Position numbers and translations under genes: made by a program
Shown: positions 30,530 through 37,899 of the stretch, piece after piece
Numbering within the stretch: the first letter of the stretch is position 1
Layout of the letters: the number at the start of each line of letters is the position of its first letter
Notes under the pieces: generated by a model
Told to the model about the DNA's origin: nothing
Database searches by the model: none
Seen by the model: only the letters and a program-made list of their open reading frames with translations
Assembly (NCBI GenBank): GCA_963930055.1
Contig: CAWVKS010000007.1
Location: 273,622-337,621, forward strand
Source of the DNA: Pullichristensenella sp963930055
Lineage (GTDB): Bacteria > Bacillota > Clostridia > Christensenellales > Aristaeellaceae
DNA: 64,000 bases
Direction: 5' to 3'

Positions 30530-31708
30530 ATGTTTATCGTCGGTATCGATATTGCCAAGCGCTTCCATGAAGCCTCTGTCATCGCCCAGGATGGCAGCCT
30601 CGTCCGCAAGGCTTTGCGCTTCGCCAACTCTCAGGCGGGCTACAACAAGCTCATGAACATGGTTCGCGGCCTGAACGAGCCCGTCGTCTTCGGCATGGAA
30701 GCCACTGGTCACTATTGGTTGACTCTGTTCACGCATCTGCGCAACGATGGGTTTACCGTTCACGTCATCAATCCCATTCAATCCGATGCGCTGCGCGGCA
30801 TGTACATCCGCAAAACCAAGAACGATGCCATTGACAGCATGATTATCGCCGATGTCATACGCTTCGGCCGCTACTGCGAAACTTCCGTACAACCCGGCGA
30901 CCTGCAGGCCATGCGGGAACTATGCCGCCAACGGTTTTACATCATCGACATGGCCTCCGATCTCAAACGCAAGGTTCTTGCACTGCTCGACCAGGTTTTC
31001 CCCGAGTACGAAAAGCTCTTCTCCGATACCTTTGGCGCTTCGTCCATGGAACTTCTGTCCCAGTACACCACGCCTGAAGAGATGCTTTCCGTCAGCACCG
31101 AAAAACTTGCCGAGCTTCTTGAGACCGCCAGCCGTGGACGTCTCGGCCTGGCCAAGGCGGAGGAAATTCAAGAGGCAGCGAAGAATTCCTTTGGCATTGT
31201 TCTTGCTTCCGGCAGCTTTGCGCTCATCATCCGGCAGTATATCGAACAAATCCGTTCTTTGGAATCCTCGATCGCTGTCTTTGATACGGAAATCGCGCGT
31301 CTGCTCGCGGGATTTGACACGCAGCTCACCACCATTACAGGTATTGGACCCACCCTGGCTGCCGTCATTCTTTCGGAAATCGGCGGTGATATCAAGCGCT
31401 TCTCTTCTCCCGCAAAGCTGGCTGCCTACGCGGGCGTTGATCCGACTGTGAAACAGTCCGGCGATTTTACAGGCACGCGAATGAAGATGTCTAAACGTGG
31501 TTCGCCATACCTTCGCCGCGCCATCTGGCTTGCTTCTACCGTCGCCGCTTTCAAAGACCCTGCCATTCATGCCCTCTACGAGCGAAAACGCTCTGAGGGC
31601 AAAGACCATATGACCGTTATCGGCCATGTTTGCCGCAAGATGGTTTCCATCATCTTCGCTGTCCTTCGCGACAACACCCCCTACTCCCCGGCTGTCATTT
31701 CGGATTAA
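30530..31708 (+). CDS. IS110-family recombinase (DEDD transposase)
   Basis: 392 aa from ATG 30530 (CGAGGTGA upstream). The RuvC-like N-terminal domain shows GIDIAKRFHEASVI (Asp), FGMEATGHYW (Glu) and KNDAIDSMIIADVI (Asp-x2-Asp). The C-terminal transposase_20 domain contains GIGPTLAAVILSEIGG and a QSGDFTGTRMKMSKRGSPYLR segment that holds the catalytic serine. Both domains are intact. Its stop codon abuts the convergent 91-aa gene, whose 3' end it may have replaced. Confidence 0.93.
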   Translation: MFIVGIDIAKRFHEASVIAQDGSLVRKALRFANSQAGYNKLMNMVRGLNEPVVFGMEATGHYWLTLFTHLRNDGFTVHVINPIQSDALRGMYIRKTKNDAIDSMIIADVIRFGRYCETSVQPGDLQAMRELCRQRFYIIDMASDLKRKVLALLDQVFPEYEKLFSDTFGASSMELLSQYTTPEEMLSVSTEKLAELLETASRGRLGLAKAEEIQEAAKNSFGIVLASGSFALIIRQYIEQIRSLESSIAVFDTEIARLLAGFDTQLTTITGIGPTLAAVILSEIGGDIKRFSSPAKLAAYAGVDPTVKQSGDFTGTRMKMSKRGSPYLRRAIWLASTVAAFKDPAIHALYERKRSEGKDHMTVIGHVCRKMVSIIFAVLRDNTPYSPAVISD

Positions 31709-31980
31709 TTCCCTCTTGACTTTTTATAGCCGGTCTTGAAGTACAGCAAGGTACGGCTTAAAAAGATCATCAAATCAAAGATTTGATGGATCGGAATCTC
31801 CATGCTAATTTCCAACTCGCCGTCCTTGTTTTCTTTCCAGAGTTGCGCCGCAATCTGCATCTTTTTATTTTCCTCATTAACGGGAGCACCTAATGTCAGT
31901 TTTTTTACCGTGGACTGATAGGCGTTTCTCCCGTCCACACGGTCATAGCCCTGTGCGGTCAATACGATCTTTTCGTTCAT
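31705..31980 (-). CDS. 91-aa protein of unknown function, 3' end at the IS110 border
   Basis: Starts at ATG 31980, overlapping the upstream GIY-YIG-like gene by 4 nt, so the two are co-translated. A beta-rich N-terminal half (IVLTAQGYDRVDGRNAYQST) is followed by a helix with PIHQIFDLMIFLSRTLLY. The stop codon lies within the last bases of the IS110 gene, so the C-terminus may be cut short. I do not recognise the family. Confidence 0.55.
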   Translation of the reverse strand: MNEKIVLTAQGYDRVDGRNAYQSTVKKLTLGAPVNEENKKMQIAAQLWKENKDGELEISMEIPIHQIFDLMIFLSRTLLYFKTGYKKSRGN

Positions 31981-32321
31981 TTTGAAAGCCTCCGTGCCTG
32001 CGGCGTCTGTGCCAGGTATTCTTCCAGAAGCAATTTCAATTTCTCAGTTTGGTCATCGTCCTTGTTCTCATATTTGAGAATCTTTACAACAGCATAGTCG
32101 AATCCATTTTCACCGTATTGCTGCCATAATTGCTGAAGCCTTTTATTCGGATGAAAATTTGCTGACAGCTTAAATCGATGACTGTTAAAAGCGAACTGCG
32201 TATCTGTGGAAATATCTACAAACATTTCGCCGGTTGATTTGCAGGTAATCGAAATCAACCCCATTTCCGGGCGGCGGTTTTTCCACTGCAATAAAAGGTC
32301 TTTTTTTCTCTTAGCGTCCAT
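31977..32321 (-). CDS. GIY-YIG-like nuclease family protein
   Basis: 114 aa from ATG 32321 after GAGGTGAGAA. It resembles the short Firmicute GIY-YIG family proteins: MGLISITCKSTGEMF, then NANFHPNKRL-like and LQQLWQQYGENGFDYAVVKIL, ending in an acidic helix. The canonical GIY-YIG residues are degenerate here (G-L-I in place of GIY), so catalytic activity is doubtful. Divergent in origin from the IS110 gene; forms a two-gene operon with the 91-aa gene. Confidence 0.65.
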   Translation of the reverse strand: MDAKRKKDLLLQWKNRRPEMGLISITCKSTGEMFVDISTDTQFAFNSHRFKLSANFHPNKRLQQLWQQYGENGFDYAVVKILKYENKDDDQTEKLKLLLEEYLAQTPQARRLSK

Positions 32322-32544
32322 TATTCTCACCTCAAAATAAAGTATAACCAGAAAAGTCTACGATGACAATCCACGCTTCGTAGACTTCTACTGCTTGCTC
32401 AAAAATATGGAATAGTAGGCCTACTGTCTATCAATTCTTATTTGTTACTTTATGGCACATGAGCATTTGCTCCGGGAGTCGTGTTGTTCTATTGATACGA
32501 AAAAAATATGAAATGGCGTTAGGATGCCTTTCAATGACTCAATT
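32322..32544. other. Intergenic region with a diverged form of the 91-bp repeat
   Basis: Mostly AT-rich. From about 32468 the sequence (GCTCCGGGAGTCGTGTT...) parallels the second half of the 91-bp repeat at 12282-12372 and marks the edge of cassette copy C. No gene is seen. Confidence 0.6.
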
Positions 32545-32856
32545 CTAACTTTCGTCCAGCCGTTCGACAGTGTCTTCTGACTCATAATTGTCGGACTCCA
32601 AGATCGCCAGCATGAGCTGCGCGCCCATGCGGAAGCCGAGAACGAAATTCTCAATGCAGGATATACCGCTCAAATCCGCGCACGCCTGTGAATACGCCGC
32701 CAACAGTTTCATTTCATCCGTGTTCAGCTTTCCCCGCAACGCTTCTTCGCATCGCGTGACCTCCGAGATCGCCCGGTCGTGTTCCGAGCCACGCTTGATC
32801 GGTCGATTGACCGCTGAGAAGCGCCCGCAGTAAATGTCTTCAATAATTTTGCGCAT
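32545..32856 (-). CDS. DUF6809-like small protein, cassette copy C
   Basis: 103 aa from ATG 32856 with GGAGG 9 nt upstream; same length as copy B. It keeps the MRKIIEDIYCGRFSAVNRPI start and the GFRMGAQLMLAIL segment, with about a dozen changes elsewhere (for example EEALRGKLNTDE). No catalytic motif. The conservation of length and ends in both copies argues that it is a real gene. Confidence 0.75.
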   Translation of the reverse strand: MRKIIEDIYCGRFSAVNRPIKRGSEHDRAISEVTRCEEALRGKLNTDEMKLLAAYSQACADLSGISCIENFVLGFRMGAQLMLAILESDNYESEDTVERLDES

Positions 32857-33016
32857 ATGCTGCACCTCCGCACAGACAGTAGCATATACCGCCTTTTATG
32901 GGAAGTGGCTGCGAAAAATTTTTTGAGAAAATGACCGAAAAGGCTTGCTTTTTCACGCACCGTGCGTAAGCTGTGACTCAGCCGCGAGGCAGAAAAATAC
33001 CACGGAGGTAAAAAAC

Positions 33017-33697
33017 ATGGAATGCGGAAAACTCACAGCCAAGCTCAGGGACGCAGTGCCGGTTTGCTTCATAGTGGACGGCAAAGAGGTCAAGCGCTAC
33101 AAGAACATCGAAATCCCGGACGAGATCAAGAAGCTGCCCTTTAAGGCGTTTGACTTCAACGTACCGCTGACCGGGGCCATTACCTTCAAGATCAGCTTCG
33201 AGCCGGGCGTATTGCCGGAAGTCTGGCCGGAAAAGCGCCAGCGCAAGAGCAGGGCAGAGAAGACGGCGGAAGTGGAAATCCCGGCGAATGTGACTGAGGC
33301 CATCCAACACGCGCTGGAACAGGCGGAGGCGGAAGGGCAGCCGGTTCAGGATATCACCGAGGCTGCCATGAACGACGCAGAGGTTCGGGCCGAGGTCAAT
33401 GGGCAGGAGATCATCATCACGGCAGAGGATGGCGAGGAAGCGGTGGAAAGTACAGAGCTGGAAGAAGCGCCGCAGGAATACTCAATGGCGCTGTACTACC
33501 ATGTGACGGGCGAGCAGCGCAAGGCGCTGGTGACGGCGGTGAGCGCCTTCTTAGACGCACCGGCGGTCTACCAGAACGCTCCGACTTTCGCCTACGCCAT
33601 CGGCGAGTACAGCGTAGACAAGGAAGGCACGCTGACCGGCCCGGCAAGCGAGGCACTGGTGGCGGCGCTGCAGGCAAAAGGATTTATGGCGGAATAA
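33017..33697 (+). CDS. 227-aa-type cassette protein, copy C
   Basis: 226 aa from ATG 33017 after GGAGG. The first ~75 residues and the C-terminal ~70 are almost identical to copy B; the acidic linker has several substitutions and lacks one residue. The ORF extends upstream to 32945 without a ribosome site, so the inner ATG is preferred. Unknown function; the basic patch KRQRKSRA suggests nucleic-acid contact. Confidence 0.7.
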   Translation: MECGKLTAKLRDAVPVCFIVDGKEVKRYKNIEIPDEIKKLPFKAFDFNVPLTGAITFKISFEPGVLPEVWPEKRQRKSRAEKTAEVEIPANVTEAIQHALEQAEAEGQPVQDITEAAMNDAEVRAEVNGQEIIITAEDGEEAVESTELEEAPQEYSMALYYHVTGEQRKALVTAVSAFLDAPAVYQNAPTFAYAIGEYSVDKEGTLTGPASEALVAALQAKGFMAE

Positions 33698-33699
33698 TC

Positions 33700-33888
33700 C
33701 TAGGACAAACAAAAAGCGCTCATGCCGAAGTCATCCTTCCAGACATGAGCGCTTTTCTTACGGTCGTAGTGCTTTTTGTTTTCCACCTTGCGCGTCACGG
33801 GGGAGAAGCCCCATGTGGCGCGTCTTTCGGCGTCAAGTGCGCGGCGGGCTTTCTTGCCCAGCTTCTCGCGGGGGATGAATTTGGGCAC
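33700..33888 (-). CDS. Small basic conserved protein, copy C
   Basis: 62 aa from GTG 33888. Nearly identical to copy B (13564-13752), with changes such as ERRATWGFSP for EKRATWSFSP. Convergent with the 226-aa gene, and the terminator hairpin again forms its last codons. The upstream ribosome site is weaker than in copies A and B: only GAAAG is seen, close to the GTG. Confidence 0.6.
   Translation of the reverse strand: MPKFIPREKLGKKARRALDAERRATWGFSPVTRKVENKKHYDRKKSAHVWKDDFGMSAFCLS
33712..33756. terminator. Bidirectional terminator nested in the 62-aa gene, copy C
   Basis: The same perfect 13-bp stem AAAAGCGCTCATG/CATGAGCGCTTTT as at 13576-13620. Confidence 0.85.
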
Positions 33889-33973
33889 GGGGCACTTTCT
33901 TTCATGCGAGAGGGGGTATGCCTTAATGATGGATCAAATGGCTGTCTCATTTGGATGCACATCGTTCAAAAAC

Positions 33974-34010
33974 CGCCTGTAAAACACCTTTATTTCGGGT
34001 GTCACAGGCG
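33974..34010. terminator. Hairpin in the gap 33889-34083
   Basis: CGCCTGT/ACAGGCG outer stem with ACACC/GGTGT inner stem, followed by ATTTAC. It lies in non-coding DNA downstream of the 76-aa gene (-), so it is probably that gene's terminator. Confidence 0.6.
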
Positions 34011-34083
34011 ATTTACATGATTTGGGGTACGACTTGTGCTTAATTGGGTAGCCTCGCGATCATTGTTTGCGTTTAATCATGTA

Positions 34084-34314
34084 TCACTTGTAGAGAAGGA
34101 AAGGGTTATCTTTACTGCACATCAGCCTTTTCATACCATCATCCTCCTCATCGTGTCGGAGGATATCTCCAGTCACGGTATCGATCACATTATATTCTCG
34201 ACCATCGCTGAAATTAACCGCCACAGACACTGCCGCGCCGAGGTTATCCGTCTCCGTCTTGGTGTACCACGTGCCGTCCTTGAACCTTTTCATCTCAACT
34301 CTATATCGTGCCAT
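34084..34314 (-). CDS. 76-aa hypothetical protein at the element's right end
   Basis: ATG 34314 follows GGAGGATACTT. The product is small and mixed alpha/beta with WYTKTETDNLGAAVSVAVNF and a YNVIDTVTGDIL strand; the C-terminus is basic. No recognised domain. It is the last gene before the intact tRNA-Val, so it belongs to the integrated element if 34455-34513 is attR. Confidence 0.55.
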   Translation of the reverse strand: MARYRVEMKRFKDGTWYTKTETDNLGAAVSVAVNFSDGREYNVIDTVTGDILRHDEEDDGMKRLMCSKDNPFLLYK

Positions 34315-34454
34315 AAGTATCCTCCATTCTATTCTTGGTTTTGTTCTTTAAGCGGTATATGAATTCACTATCCTGTATCCATAGTTCTTCTCCTTTCGAT
34401 TTTTCAAAAGAAAGAAGAAAAAAAGAAAGAAGCCAAATAACTTCTTTCTTTAAC

Positions 34455-34530
34455 TGGTGGTGCTTACTGGACTCGAACCAGTGACCCCATCGATGTGAAC
34501 GATGTGCTCTACCAACTGAGCCAAAGCACC
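34455..34530 (-). tRNA. tRNA-Val, anticodon CAC
   Basis: 76 nt with encoded CCA. Acceptor GGTGCTT/AAGCACC, D-arm GCTC/GAGC, anticodon arm CATCG-TTCACAT-CGATG (anticodon CAC), T-arm ACTGG-TTCGAGT-CCAGT, discriminator A. The 59 bp from the CCA end are repeated at 16393-16451, so the gene serves, or served, as an integration site. Confidence 0.97.
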
Positions 34531-34773
34531 AAGGATTTATGTGAACCGATTTTAGCGTTTTGTCCGCCGCGTCACATTCACGGCGCGCTCCGCATCGGAT
34601 CAAGCGTTATGTACATCAGCCAGTATGTTCTACCAACTGAGCCAAAGCACCAAGGATTTATGTGAACCGATTTTAGCGTTTTGTCCGCCGCGTCACATTC
34701 GCGACACGCTCCGCATCGGATCAAGCGTTATGTACATCAGCCAGTATGTTCTACCAACTGAGCCAAAGCACCA
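34511..34773. repeat. 121-bp tandem repeats containing the tRNA-Val 5' end
   Basis: The block starting CTACCAACTGAGCCAAAGC recurs at 34511, 34632 and 34753 with a 121-bp period: two full units and a partial third (ending near 34773). Each unit holds the acceptor 5' strand and D-arm of tRNA-Val plus ~97 bp of spacer. Only the first is joined to a complete tRNA. Together with the plain DNA to 34934 there is no gene here. Confidence 0.9.
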
Positions 34774-34934
34774 AAGTCGCCGCCGCATGCTTTGCATCGG
34801 AAGCAAAATCTATTATACAGCGGTTCCGGGCGTTTGTCAAGACCGGCGGCGGGAAAATTTTGTGTTATACGCTGCGCAACGGGGTAACGGGGTGGACGGG
34901 CGCGGAAGGGCGGCTGCCCTCCGCGCCCCGCCTG

Positions 34935-35567
34935 TCAGCGCACGCGGGTCATTTTGCCGGCGTTCATCTCGTAGACGGCGTCGCAAAGTGTGTCGATGTC
35001 CTGGCGGTCGTGGCTGGCGAGTATGATGGTCTTGCCCTTTTCCTTCAGGTCGGAGAGCAGGCGGCGGGCCTCGAGCACGCCTGTGTCGTCCAGGCCGTTC
35101 ATCGGCTCATCGAGGATCAAAAGCGAGGGGTCCTCCATGATCGCCTGGGCGATGCCGAGGCGCTGGCGCATGCCGAGGCTGTATTTGGACACCCACTTGC
35201 GGCTGTCCGGGTCAAGGCCGCACTTCTCCATGGCGGCGCGGATCTCCCTGTCGCCGGCGCGGCCGGAGATGTCGGCGAGGTATTTGAGGTTTTTGTAGCC
35301 GCTGGCGTTGGGCAAAAAGCCCGGCACCTCGATGATCGCGCCCATGTCCGGCGGGGTCTCCAATTCCGTGCCGATATGCCTGCCGTCGACGTAGACTTCG
35401 CCGGAATCGGGTCGCGCCAGGCCGGCGATGCACTTCATCAGCACCGTCTTGCCCGAGCCGTTGCGGCCCACAAAGCCGTGCACGCGGCCGCGCTCCAGCG
35501 TCACGGTGATGTCGTCGAGCACCTTCTGGGGGCCGTAGGATTTGCTGACTTTCTTTAACTCGATCAT
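34935..35567 (-). CDS. ABC transporter ATPase, bacitracin/lantibiotic-exporter type
   Basis: 210 aa from ATG 35567 (AAGGAG upstream). Walker A GRNGSGKT, signature YSLGMRQRLGIAQAI, Walker B LLILDEPMNGLD and a SHD H-loop are all present. The compact form and the SLGMRQRLG signature resemble BcrA-like and CcmA-type exporters. Its start overlaps the first permease gene by 4 nt. It drives the two integral membrane proteins encoded upstream; substrate unknown, possibly a peptide antibiotic or lipid. Confidence 0.92.
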   Translation of the reverse strand: MIELKKVSKSYGPQKVLDDITVTLERGRVHGFVGRNGSGKTVLMKCIAGLARPDSGEVYVDGRHIGTELETPPDMGAIIEVPGFLPNASGYKNLKYLADISGRAGDREIRAAMEKCGLDPDSRKWVSKYSLGMRQRLGIAQAIMEDPSLLILDEPMNGLDDTGVLEARRLLSDLKEKGKTIILASHDRQDIDTLCDAVYEMNAGKMTRVR

Positions 35568-36403
35568 ATGCGAAGCTCCTTTTTCATGCTCAGGTGCACC
35601 GAGAGGCAGGCAAAGAGGGCGCAAAGCGCCGCCAGCGCCGCGAAGGCGTACCACACCGGCGGGAAGCCCGCGCCGTCGCCATAGTCCAGCATGGTGGCGC
35701 GGCAGAGGGTGACGGGGGAAAAGTAGTTGGGAAGGCCGGCGTAGAAGTCGGCCATCAGCGCGTCGGCGGCCAGCGGCAAAACGCCCAGCAGCACGCCGCC
35801 GCGGCGGCCGAAGAACACGTTGCCCACGAACACCAGCAGCGCCACGAAGCCGTAGGCCAGCGCGTGCAGCGCCAGTTCCATCAGCGCCGCCGCCCAGGGC
35901 GCGTAGGTGCGCATCACCCAGGGGTCGTAGGAGAGCAGGCTGTCATACGCCTCGTAAGCGCCGCCCTCGACAAAGGCGAGTATGCCGTCTGACCAGCCGC
36001 CCGACCAATCCACGTAGGGCGATATCCACAAAAGCACGGTCAGCGCCACCAACACCATGTAGCAGATGCAGACCACGAACACCATGGCCACCTGCGCCTG
36101 CGCCCAGCTGCGGCGGCCGCTGCGCACCATGATATAGACCTGCGCCTCGTCGGTCATCGGCAGGGGCGACAAAAGGGCGATGACGGCAAGCCCCATGAGC
36201 AGCGTCAGGGGCGCGTAGTCGAGCAGGTACGTCAAAAGCCCCGGCCAGCTCACCAGCGTCCCCGTATCGCGCAGGTAGTTGCGCACGGGCAGTATCTCGC
36301 GGTCGACGAAGAGTATGGTCAACACGATCACCAGGTACGTCACCGGCGAGGCCAGCAGCTTTTTCAGGTCATAGCGCAGGCAGGAAAGCAGTTTGTTACG
36401 CAT
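35564..36403 (-). CDS. ABC transporter permease, first subunit
   Basis: 279 aa with about six membrane segments and a large extracytoplasmic loop between the second half's helices. It starts MRNKLLSCLRYDLKKLLASP, a cytoplasmic amphipathic entry typical of ABC-2 permeases. It partners the adjacent ATPase. It has no motif that would reveal its substrate. The gene overlaps the ATPase gene by 4 nt and the second permease gene by 8 nt. Confidence 0.8.
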   Translation of the reverse strand: MRNKLLSCLRYDLKKLLASPVTYLVIVLTILFVDREILPVRNYLRDTGTLVSWPGLLTYLLDYAPLTLLMGLAVIALLSPLPMTDEAQVYIMVRSGRRSWAQAQVAMVFVVCICYMVLVALTVLLWISPYVDWSGGWSDGILAFVEGGAYEAYDSLLSYDPWVMRTYAPWAAALMELALHALAYGFVALLVFVGNVFFGRRGGVLLGVLPLAADALMADFYAGLPNYFSPVTLCRATMLDYGDGAGFPPVWYAFAALAALCALFACLSVHLSMKKELRI

Positions 36404-37160
36404 ACGTCAGCCTCCTTTTCCCGCGGCGGTAGAACAGCGCCGCTGAGGCCGCGATGAGCGCGGCAAAGATACCCACCGCCGCCAGCAGGCCGGGCGCGAA
36501 GGCCAGCCCCGTCTCCGAATCCTGCAAAAGCGAAAGGTTCAGCCAGCCGGGCAGGTTTGTCCAGGCGTCCAGCTCCAAAAACAGGCGGTGGAGGATGAGC
36601 GGCAGGCACACCGTCCACAAAACGTTGGGCACATAGGCGGAGAAGGCCAGCGCCGCCGTCGCCCAGAACGCCCCGGCGATGAACTGCACAAAAAGCACGC
36701 CGGCAAAGTAGCCGATATAGCCGGCCATGCCGGTGAAGGCCGCGCCCATGGCGCCATCGGGGCCGAACATCTCCGCGGCCATGGAGACATCGCCGCGGTA
36801 GACGATGTGCAAAAAGGCGACGAAAGCAAGCCGTCCGAGGAAGGGCGCGAGGCCGCCGCCGATCCAGGCCGCCAGCAGCTTGGAGCGCAGATAGCGCCCC
36901 GTGCCGGCGCGCAGCACGGCGGGCACGGCGAAGCCGCTGTTCCAGTCTACGGCAAAGGCCGCCGCCGCGGGCAGCGCCGCCACCAGCGGCATGGCGTCCG
37001 GCACCAGGCCCATGGAGCCGGAAAAGCGCCAGACGAGTATGGCCGGGTTCTCCGGCTCCCCCAGCATATAGAGTATGTTGTACAGGTGCAGCAGGAAATA
37101 CGCGGCCGCCGCCGCGAACACCCATGGCCCGAAGGCGTGCCTCCTGTCGTGCGCAAGCAT
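36396..37160 (-). CDS. ABC transporter permease, second subunit
   Basis: 254 aa from ATG 37160, with GGGAGGG upstream; first gene of the operon. About six hydrophobic helices, a central helix pair with AVDWNSGFAVPAVLRAG, and a basic C-terminal end. ABC-2-like permease presumably dimerising with the 279-aa subunit. Both permease genes are very GC- and Ala/Leu-rich, matching the surrounding chromosome rather than the mobile DNA to the left. Confidence 0.75.
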   Translation of the reverse strand: MLAHDRRHAFGPWVFAAAAAYFLLHLYNILYMLGEPENPAILVWRFSGSMGLVPDAMPLVAALPAAAAFAVDWNSGFAVPAVLRAGTGRYLRSKLLAAWIGGGLAPFLGRLAFVAFLHIVYRGDVSMAAEMFGPDGAMGAAFTGMAGYIGYFAGVLFVQFIAGAFWATAALAFSAYVPNVLWTVCLPLILHRLFLELDAWTNLPGWLNLSLLQDSETGLAFAPGLLAAVGIFAALIAASAALFYRRGKRRLTYA

Positions 37161-37224
37161 AAATACCCTCCCTGATCCAGTGTTACCTTTCTATACTATA
37201 AGACGCGCGCGGGCGCCGGACGGT

Positions 37225-37899
37225 TCAGGCCAGGCGCTCGAACATAGCGTCGAAATCGCGGTAGTCGTCGATGACCGCCTTTACGCCGGGCAGCGCCTTG
37301 AGCGCGGGGGCGGGGTTGGTGGCGGTGACGGCGACGATGGCCTCCACGCCGGCGTTGCGCGCCGCCTCGATGCCGGCGAAGGCGTCCTCGACCACGAGGC
37401 AGTCGCGCGGGGCGACGTTGATGCGCTCGCAGGCGCGCAGGTAGACGTCCGGCGCGGGCTTGCCGGGCAGCGTGCCATCGTCGTAGACCACGCAGTCGCG
37501 GGAAAACCAGCGCTCGAGGTGGAAGGCGTCAAAGTAAAAATCCAGGTTGCCGCGCCCCGCGCCGGTGGCAATGGCCATGGGCACCCCCGCCGCCCGAAGG
37601 CGGTCCAGCGCCTCGGGCAGGCCGTCGGCGAGGCGGAAGCGCGCCGCGTCCTCGCGGCAGAGGCGGCGGTAGATCACTTCCTTCTCCTCCGTGAGGGCGG
37701 CGGCCTCCGCGTCGGTCAGGTCCGGGCGGTAAAAGTGGCGCAGCACCGAGGCGGATTCCGGGCCGCAGGCGTAGATGAGGAATTCCTCGTCCGTCAGCGG
37801 GCGGCCGATGTATTTTTCAAAGAACTCGTCCCACGAGCGGCGCTGCTTGTCGCTGTCCCAAAACATGGTGCCGTTGAAGTCAAAGACGATCCCCTTCAT
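37225..37899 (-). CDS. HAD-superfamily hydrolase, beta-phosphoglucomutase-like
   Basis: 224 aa. Motif I FDFNGTMFWDS carries the nucleophile Asp9 (DFNGT), motif II IATGAG, motif III GKPAPDVYL with the Lys, and motif IV VVEDAFAGIEAA. This is the classic arrangement of HAD subfamily I phosphatases such as PgmB. Substrate uncertain: sugar phosphate is likely. The gene overlaps the 3' end of truA by 20 nt and closes the ecf-truA operon. Confidence 0.88.
   Translation of the reverse strand: MKGIVFDFNGTMFWDSDKQRRSWDEFFEKYIGRPLTDEEFLIYACGPESASVLRHFYRPDLTDAEAAALTEEKEVIYRRLCREDAARFRLADGLPEALDRLRAAGVPMAIATGAGRGNLDFYFDAFHLERWFSRDCVVYDDGTLPGKPAPDVYLRACERINVAPRDCLVVEDAFAGIEAARNAGVEAIVAVTATNPAPALKALPGVKAVIDDYRDFDAMFERLA

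Larger units (their letters stand above)
32468..33888. repeat. DUF6809 / 227-aa / 62-aa cassette, copy C
   Basis: Same gene order, leader and nested terminator as 12328-13752, with scattered substitutions and small indels, chiefly in the leader and in the acidic linker of the central protein. Both copies sit next to insertion elements. Confidence 0.85.

Noticed and set aside
34511..34773. A cluster of three tRNA-Val genes
   Set aside because: Only the first unit contains anticodon and T-arms; the other two hold only the acceptor 5' strand and part of the D-arm.
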